This document shows positions 60,521 to 64,000 of a stretch of DNA of 64,000 nt, in pieces. The stretch's first letter is position 1, and every line of letters begins with the position of its first letter. The stretch is from Fimbriimonadaceae bacterium (GTDB taxonomy: Bacteria > Armatimonadota > Fimbriimonadia > Fimbriimonadales > Fimbriimonadaceae), in assembly GCA_019454125.1 (NCBI GenBank), contig CP075365.1, positions 186,001-250,000 on the forward strand, in the 5' to 3' direction. Made by a program: the position numbers and the translations under genes. Below the pieces are notes generated by a model. It was given only the letters and a program-made list of their open reading frames with translations, did not search any database and had not been told where the DNA came from.

Positions 60521-61102
60521 ATGGCTAGTCTGGACCTTGTGGTCGTCTATGGTTCTGTCCGCACAGAGCGGCTGGGGATTCGCCTCGCGCGAGGGGTCGT
60601 CAAGGCGTTGGAAGAGCGCGGGCACAAGGTAACGCTCATCGACCCCCTTGAATACCGCCTCCCGTTGCTGGACAAGATGTGGAAGCAGTACGGCGAGGGC
60701 GAGGCGCCCGAGGACTTGCAGCGGATGCACGACGTGATCGTCCCTGCCGACGGCTTTCTCATCGTCACCGGCGAGTACAACAAGGCGGTCCCGCCCGCGC
60801 TGAAGAACCTGCTCGACCACTTTCTTGAGACCTGGTTCTGGCGGCCCTCGGGCATCTGCAGCTACTCCTATGGCAGATTCGGAGGCGTGCGCGCGGCCTC
60901 GACGCTCCGCCAAATCCTAGCCGAACTGGGCATGCCCGCCGTCCCCTCGGAGATCAACGTGCCGGCAGTCCACAAGGCCTTCGACGAAGACGGAAACCCC
61001 ACCGACCCCGACTTCGCCAAGTGGACCAAGCGCTTCTTCGAGGAGTTCGAGTGGTACGCGGAAGCGTTCAAGGCGCAGCGGGCAAAGGGTACGCCCTACT
61101 AA
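60521..61102 (+). CDS. NADPH-dependent FMN reductase family protein
   Basis: Flavodoxin-fold oxidoreductase of 193 residues. FMN-phosphate loop VYGSVRTERLGIRLARG, second loop VTGEYNKAVPPALKNLLDH and SYGRFGGVRAASTLRQIL are present in the family order. Such proteins reduce quinones, azo compounds or chromate, or supply FMNH2. It precedes an SDR-type epimerase gene by 5 nt, forming an operon. Confidence 0.9.
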   Translation: MASLDLVVVYGSVRTERLGIRLARGVVKALEERGHKVTLIDPLEYRLPLLDKMWKQYGEGEAPEDLQRMHDVIVPADGFLIVTGEYNKAVPPALKNLLDHFLETWFWRPSGICSYSYGRFGGVRAASTLRQILAELGMPAVPSEINVPAVHKAFDEDGNPTDPDFAKWTKRFFEEFEWYAEAFKAQRAKGTPY

Positions 61103-61107
61103 CGTAG

Positions 61108-61986
61108 ATGCGTGTCTTCCTCACCGGTGGGACGGGCTACATCGGCGGCCATCTCTTGAAGCAGTTGCTGGAATCCGGGCATCAAGTGGCGGTGCTCGCG
61201 CGGAGCGAAGTGGCGCTGCCGCCGGGAGCGGAGCTGGTGCAGGGCGACCTGGAATCGCCCGAGACTTACCGGACCGCCCTTGAGGGGCAAGATGCCCTGG
61301 TCCACAACGCGGTCGTGTGGCCGGAAGAGCCCGGGGAGTGGGGGGCTCCGGACGTCTGCGCAGGCGCGGCGCTCTTCCATGCCGCGGCCGAAGCCGGCGT
61401 CCGGCGGATGGTCTTCACCTCGTCCACCGCCGTCCACCGCCCCTTCCAAGAGCGGATGAGCGAGGCGGACGTGCTGCGACCCCAGGACGCCTACGGAGCG
61501 ACCAAGGCGGCAGGCGAGGCGTTCCTCTGGGCGGTGGCCGCGACCTACGGCGTCTCCGCCACGGTCGTGCGACCTGGCCCCACGGTCGGACCTCCCGCGA
61601 CCCCTGGCGCGCGCTTCCATTGCGACCGGCGGCTTGTCGCCATCGCCCAGGGCGCCCGCCAGGGAGACGAGATCGTGGTCGAACCGGGCGCGCGGCAATT
61701 CACGTGCGTCCAGCAACTCGCCTCGGTCTACGGCAAACTCCTCGAGGGCGAGCCCAGGCCGGGCACCTTCCTCGCGGTCGACCCCGAACCCGCCACCTGG
61801 GAGGAGGTCGCCCAGGAAGCCGCTTTTCTAGCGGGGACGCGGCCGACCGTGCGGGTCGACGGCGCCCCAGAGCCTGAACACCGCTTTGACGTCTCGCGGC
61901 TCGCGACGAAGTTGGGCGTCGAGATCGATTCCCGGCCCGCCCTGCGCGCGCACCTGGCCTACCTTCTGAAGGAAGCCTGCGCCTAG
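61108..61986 (+). CDS. NAD-dependent epimerase/dehydratase (extended SDR)
   Basis: Extended SDR of 292 residues with Rossmann motif GGTGYIGGHL, the FTSSTAVHRPF serine and the catalytic Tyr/Lys in DAYGATKAAGE. The C-terminal part (RHFLAV-like substrate lobe) is short. Nucleotide-sugar or other ketone/alcohol substrates are possible. Start ATG 61108, 5 nt after the FMN reductase stop. Substrate unknown. Confidence 0.88.
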   Translation: MRVFLTGGTGYIGGHLLKQLLESGHQVAVLARSEVALPPGAELVQGDLESPETYRTALEGQDALVHNAVVWPEEPGEWGAPDVCAGAALFHAAAEAGVRRMVFTSSTAVHRPFQERMSEADVLRPQDAYGATKAAGEAFLWAVAATYGVSATVVRPGPTVGPPATPGARFHCDRRLVAIAQGARQGDEIVVEPGARQFTCVQQLASVYGKLLEGEPRPGTFLAVDPEPATWEEVAQEAAFLAGTRPTVRVDGAPEPEHRFDVSRLATKLGVEIDSRPALRAHLAYLLKEACA

Positions 61987-62034
61987 CGGCGCGCAAGTGA
62001 GGTCAGTAGCCGACCCGCTCAGAGACTGCTGGGC

Positions 62035-62078
62035 TAGGGGCGCCCGCTTTGAGGACGGCGGGTCTGGAATCGCCCCTA
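62035..62078. terminator. Bulged hairpin between convergent genes
   Basis: TAGGGGCG (62035-62042) pairs with CGCCCCTA (62071-62078), and CCCGC (62043-62047) with GCGGG (62058-62062), leaving an 8-nt bulge. It separates the epimerase gene from the convergent prepilin-like gene. Confidence 0.4.
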
Positions 62079-62181
62079 CCCTCGCGCCCCTGCCGAGCGT
62101 GGCCGCAGGAACACCCCTCCGCCGGTCAAAGACTAGGTTAGACTTGGGGCGTGACTTTGGCCGGCGCCGAGAGTTGACGCC

Positions 62182-63036
62182 TCAGGTGTTCGCGACCCCG
62201 CCGATGATGCCGGAGAGGTCGGTCGGTAGCGTGTAGGTGTCGCACTCGCTTTGGCCGTTCGGGCAGTCCTTGATCGACTTGCCCTCGATCTTGCCTTTTC
62301 TCTGGTACCGCTTGGCGTGCCCATCGGCGAACGAAATGTTGAACCCGTCGGCGTGGCGCGGCGCACCCGGGAAGATTATGCCGCCGAAAAAGCCGTCCCG
62401 AAGCAGCTCTTGCAGGGTGGGGCGCTTGAAGCCTTCCATCATGTCGCCTTCGGGCGTGTACGGCAACAAGAGGAACGAGTCGTAGAACGCGGTGGTCTTC
62501 GACGGTTCTTCGAGCTGGCTGCTGTTTATGGTGGGGTCGTCCCCGCCGAGCGAGGCGATGCCGGGGTCTTGGAAGAGGGCCCAATTGAAGCCGTAAGAAC
62601 TCCGCCGGGTGAACTCGGTGAAGCGGACGTTGGGCGGCGTGGGAATCTGGAACGTCCACGGGAAGAGGTTGTCCAAGTTCACCGTCGCCTGGCGAGACGT
62701 GCAGACCTGCACCTCTTTCGACTTCGTGTAAGGCTGATGCGCGTCGTAGACGGTGAAAAAGTCGTTGTCGGTCGTGATGATCAACGTCAGGACGTCGAGC
62801 CCGCTACCGCCCATCTCACGCTGTTTGCTATAAAGGCTCTGGGCGAAAAAGTCGTCGTTGTCGCCCAGGTAAAGCTGGATCGCCGTGGCCAACTGCTTGT
62901 TGTTGGAGAGGCAACTCGAGGCTTTTCCCGCCTCCTTGGCCTGCGAGAAGACAGGGAAGAGAATGGCGGCAAGGATGGCGATGATCGCGATAACGACCAG
63001 AAGCTCAATTAGAGTAAAGGCGGCGAGTCGACGCAT
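62182..63036 (-). CDS. Prepilin-type N-terminal methylation protein, DUF1559-like
   Basis: A 284-residue pilin-like protein. The N-terminus is [20 protein letters not shown], a type IV prepilin signal with Ala rather than Gly before the conserved Phe. [20 protein letters not shown] and the later FADGHA motif are characteristic of DUF1559-type proteins in Armatimonadota and Planctomycetes. GGAGGATC lies 5-6 nt before the ATG, the best Shine-Dalgarno in the window. It could be assembled by a GspE/PilB-type ATPase such as the one at 14-16 kb. Confidence 0.9.
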   Translation of the reverse strand: MRRLAAFTLIELLVVIAIIAILAAILFPVFSQAKEAGKASSCLSNNKQLATAIQLYLGDNDDFFAQSLYSKQREMGGSGLDVLTLIITTDNDFFTVYDAHQPYTKSKEVQVCTSRQATVNLDNLFPWTFQIPTPPNVRFTEFTRRSSYGFNWALFQDPGIASLGGDDPTINSSQLEEPSKTTAFYDSFLLLPYTPEGDMMEGFKRPTLQELLRDGFFGGIIFPGAPRHADGFNISFADGHAKRYQRKGKIEGKSIKDCPNGQSECDTYTLPTDLSGIIGGVANT

Positions 63037-63113
63037 TAGGTGATCCTCCGGTTCTAGGCCCGCTACGACCGGGTTAATTGTGACCCCTGGAGCCGGGTAA
63101 AGTCCACCGCGTC

Positions 63114-63275
63114 GTGTCTTGGCTCCGCGTGATCGCCTGTATCCTGATGCCGCCCCTGGCCGTGATCGACCGAGGGATCCGCCCCCTTATCCTCACCACC
63201 ATCCTCACGTTCTTCGGCTGGATCCCGGGCGTCGTGAGCGCCCTGGTGCACTCTTCAATGGTGCGCCGGGCCTAG
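63114..63275 (+). CDS. YqaE/Pmp3-family small membrane protein
   Basis: A 53-residue protein with two hydrophobic helices and the family core [13 protein letters not shown] and [15 protein letters not shown]. Pmp3/YqaE proteins are stress-related membrane peptides affecting membrane potential. It starts at GTG 63114 with no clear ribosome site. The stop codon overlaps the uvrC stop on the opposite strand. Confidence 0.75.
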   Translation: MSWLRVIACILMPPLAVIDRGIRPLILTTILTFFGWIPGVVSALVHSSMVRRA

Positions 63276-64000
63276 TCTCGCCGCAAAAACTCCCGCACCG
63301 TCTCAGCCTGCCGCAGGGTGAGGGTCGGCACCGCCGCGATCTCCTCCACCGTTGCCCGGCGGATCGCCTCGATCGAGCCGAACGTGCGCAACAAAAGCCG
63401 CCGCTTCTTCGGCCCGATGCCGGGGACCTCGTCCAACACCGAACCCTGGAACCGCTTGTCGCGGACCTTGCGGTGGTAGCCCAGCGCGAAGCGGTGCGCC
63501 TCGTCCCGGAGCCGCTTCAGCAACTCCAAACCCGGCGATCCCATCGGCAGAACGACCTCGCGGTACCCCTTGGCCGATTCGGCCTCCCCGTCCACCAACA
63601 CGGAGCACGGCTGCTCCAGCGGCAGATAAAGGATCTCCTGCTTCTTCGCCAACCCCACCATCGGCACCGTCAACCCGAGCTCGTTGCGCGCCTTCAGGGC
63701 CGCGCCGAGCTGCCCCTTGCCGCCGTCGATCATGATCAGGTCGGGCAGGCGCGAGAACTTCTCGTCACCGTCGCGGTACGCCTTCAACCTTCGATAGAGC
63801 ACTTCGTGCATCATCGCGAAGTCGTCCGGGCTCTCCGGGCTCCATTTCACCTTGAACCGCCGGTACTCGCCCTTGGCCGCCTCCCCCGCCTCCGCGACCA
63901 CCATCGAGCCCACCGGCGCCGTGCCCTGCACGTTCGAGATGTCGTAGCCCTCGATCCTGACGGGCGGGGTCGGCAGGTCGAGCGCTTCCGCCAGTTCTTC
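63272..64000 (-). CDS. uvrC: Excinuclease ABC subunit C, C-terminal part
   Basis: The 3' portion (about 242 codons) of the nucleotide-excision-repair endonuclease; the 5' part lies beyond the right edge. The RNase H-like endonuclease domain is shown by RIEGYDISNVQG, APVGSMVV, YRRFKVKW, PDLIMIDGGKGQLGAAL and DEAHRFALGYHRK; the C-terminal tandem HhH region has VPGIGPKKRRLLLRTFGS. The stop overlaps the convergent YqaE-like gene by a few nt. Confidence 0.95.
   Translation of the reverse strand, partial: EELAEALDLPTPPVRIEGYDISNVQGTAPVGSMVVAEAGEAAKGEYRRFKVKWSPESPDDFAMMHEVLYRRLKAYRDGDEKFSRLPDLIMIDGGKGQLGAALKARNELGLTVPMVGLAKKQEILYLPLEQPCSVLVDGEAESAKGYREVVLPMGSPGLELLKRLRDEAHRFALGYHRKVRDKRFQGSVLDEVPGIGPKKRRLLLRTFGSIEAIRRATVEEIAAVPTLTLRQAETVREFLRRD

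Overview
The window is high-GC DNA (impression roughly 65%) from a diderm bacterium. It has TolC/RND efflux, an outer-membrane beta-barrel candidate, many signal peptides and lipoboxes, a type II/IV pilus ATPase and a DUF1559-type prepilin-like protein. That prepilin, the tricorn-type protease, DUF1501 and tail-fibre-like secreted proteins suggest Armatimonadota (Fimbriimonadia-like). This is inferred from protein character only; no search was run.

Layout. 0-6.6 kb: end of a secreted tail-fibre-like gene, then a Cys/His-rich small protein and a three-gene heavy-metal RND efflux operon. 6.9-12.2 kb: two large secreted proteins (propeller-like repeats plus PKD; papain-like C39 fold plus propeller). 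12.3-22.3 kb: DEAD-box helicase, RNase P RNA (rnpB), GspE/PilB ATPase, tricorn protease, NAGPA-type lipoprotein, LD-carboxypeptidase. 21.5-24.4 kb: rpmH-rnpA-yidD-yidC-jag without dnaA; rpmH lies wholly inside an N-terminally extended rnpA in another frame, as described for Thermus. 24.4-33.7 kb: metabolism and housekeeping (formimidoyltransferase, FabI, DUF1501, TypA, a PabA/TrpG amidotransferase, an orphan LuxR-type regulator).

33.9-59.8 kb is mostly a surface-polysaccharide region. Homologues of all five enzymes of the UDP-ManNAc3NAcA route (WbpA, B, D, E, I) are present but scattered. With them are an initiating sugar-phosphate transferase, two GT4 glycosyltransferases, a Wzy-like polymerase, a Wzx-like flippase, a DUF2142-like membrane protein, a second aminotransferase/acetyltransferase pair, a split transketolase, and a coupled TPR - purple-acid-phosphatase-like - alpha/alpha-toroid - Wzx operon. 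cysS and gluQRS are interspersed. The last 4 kb has an FMN reductase, an epimerase, the prepilin, a YqaE/Pmp3 peptide and the 3' part of uvrC.

Two cross-cutting signals stand out. Many first genes lack a Shine-Dalgarno sequence and instead have a -10 hexamer 6-10 nt before the start codon, the mark of leaderless mRNAs; this also helps fix several starts. Two families of GC-rich palindromic repeats occur between genes, and one copy of each is inserted in frame inside cysS.
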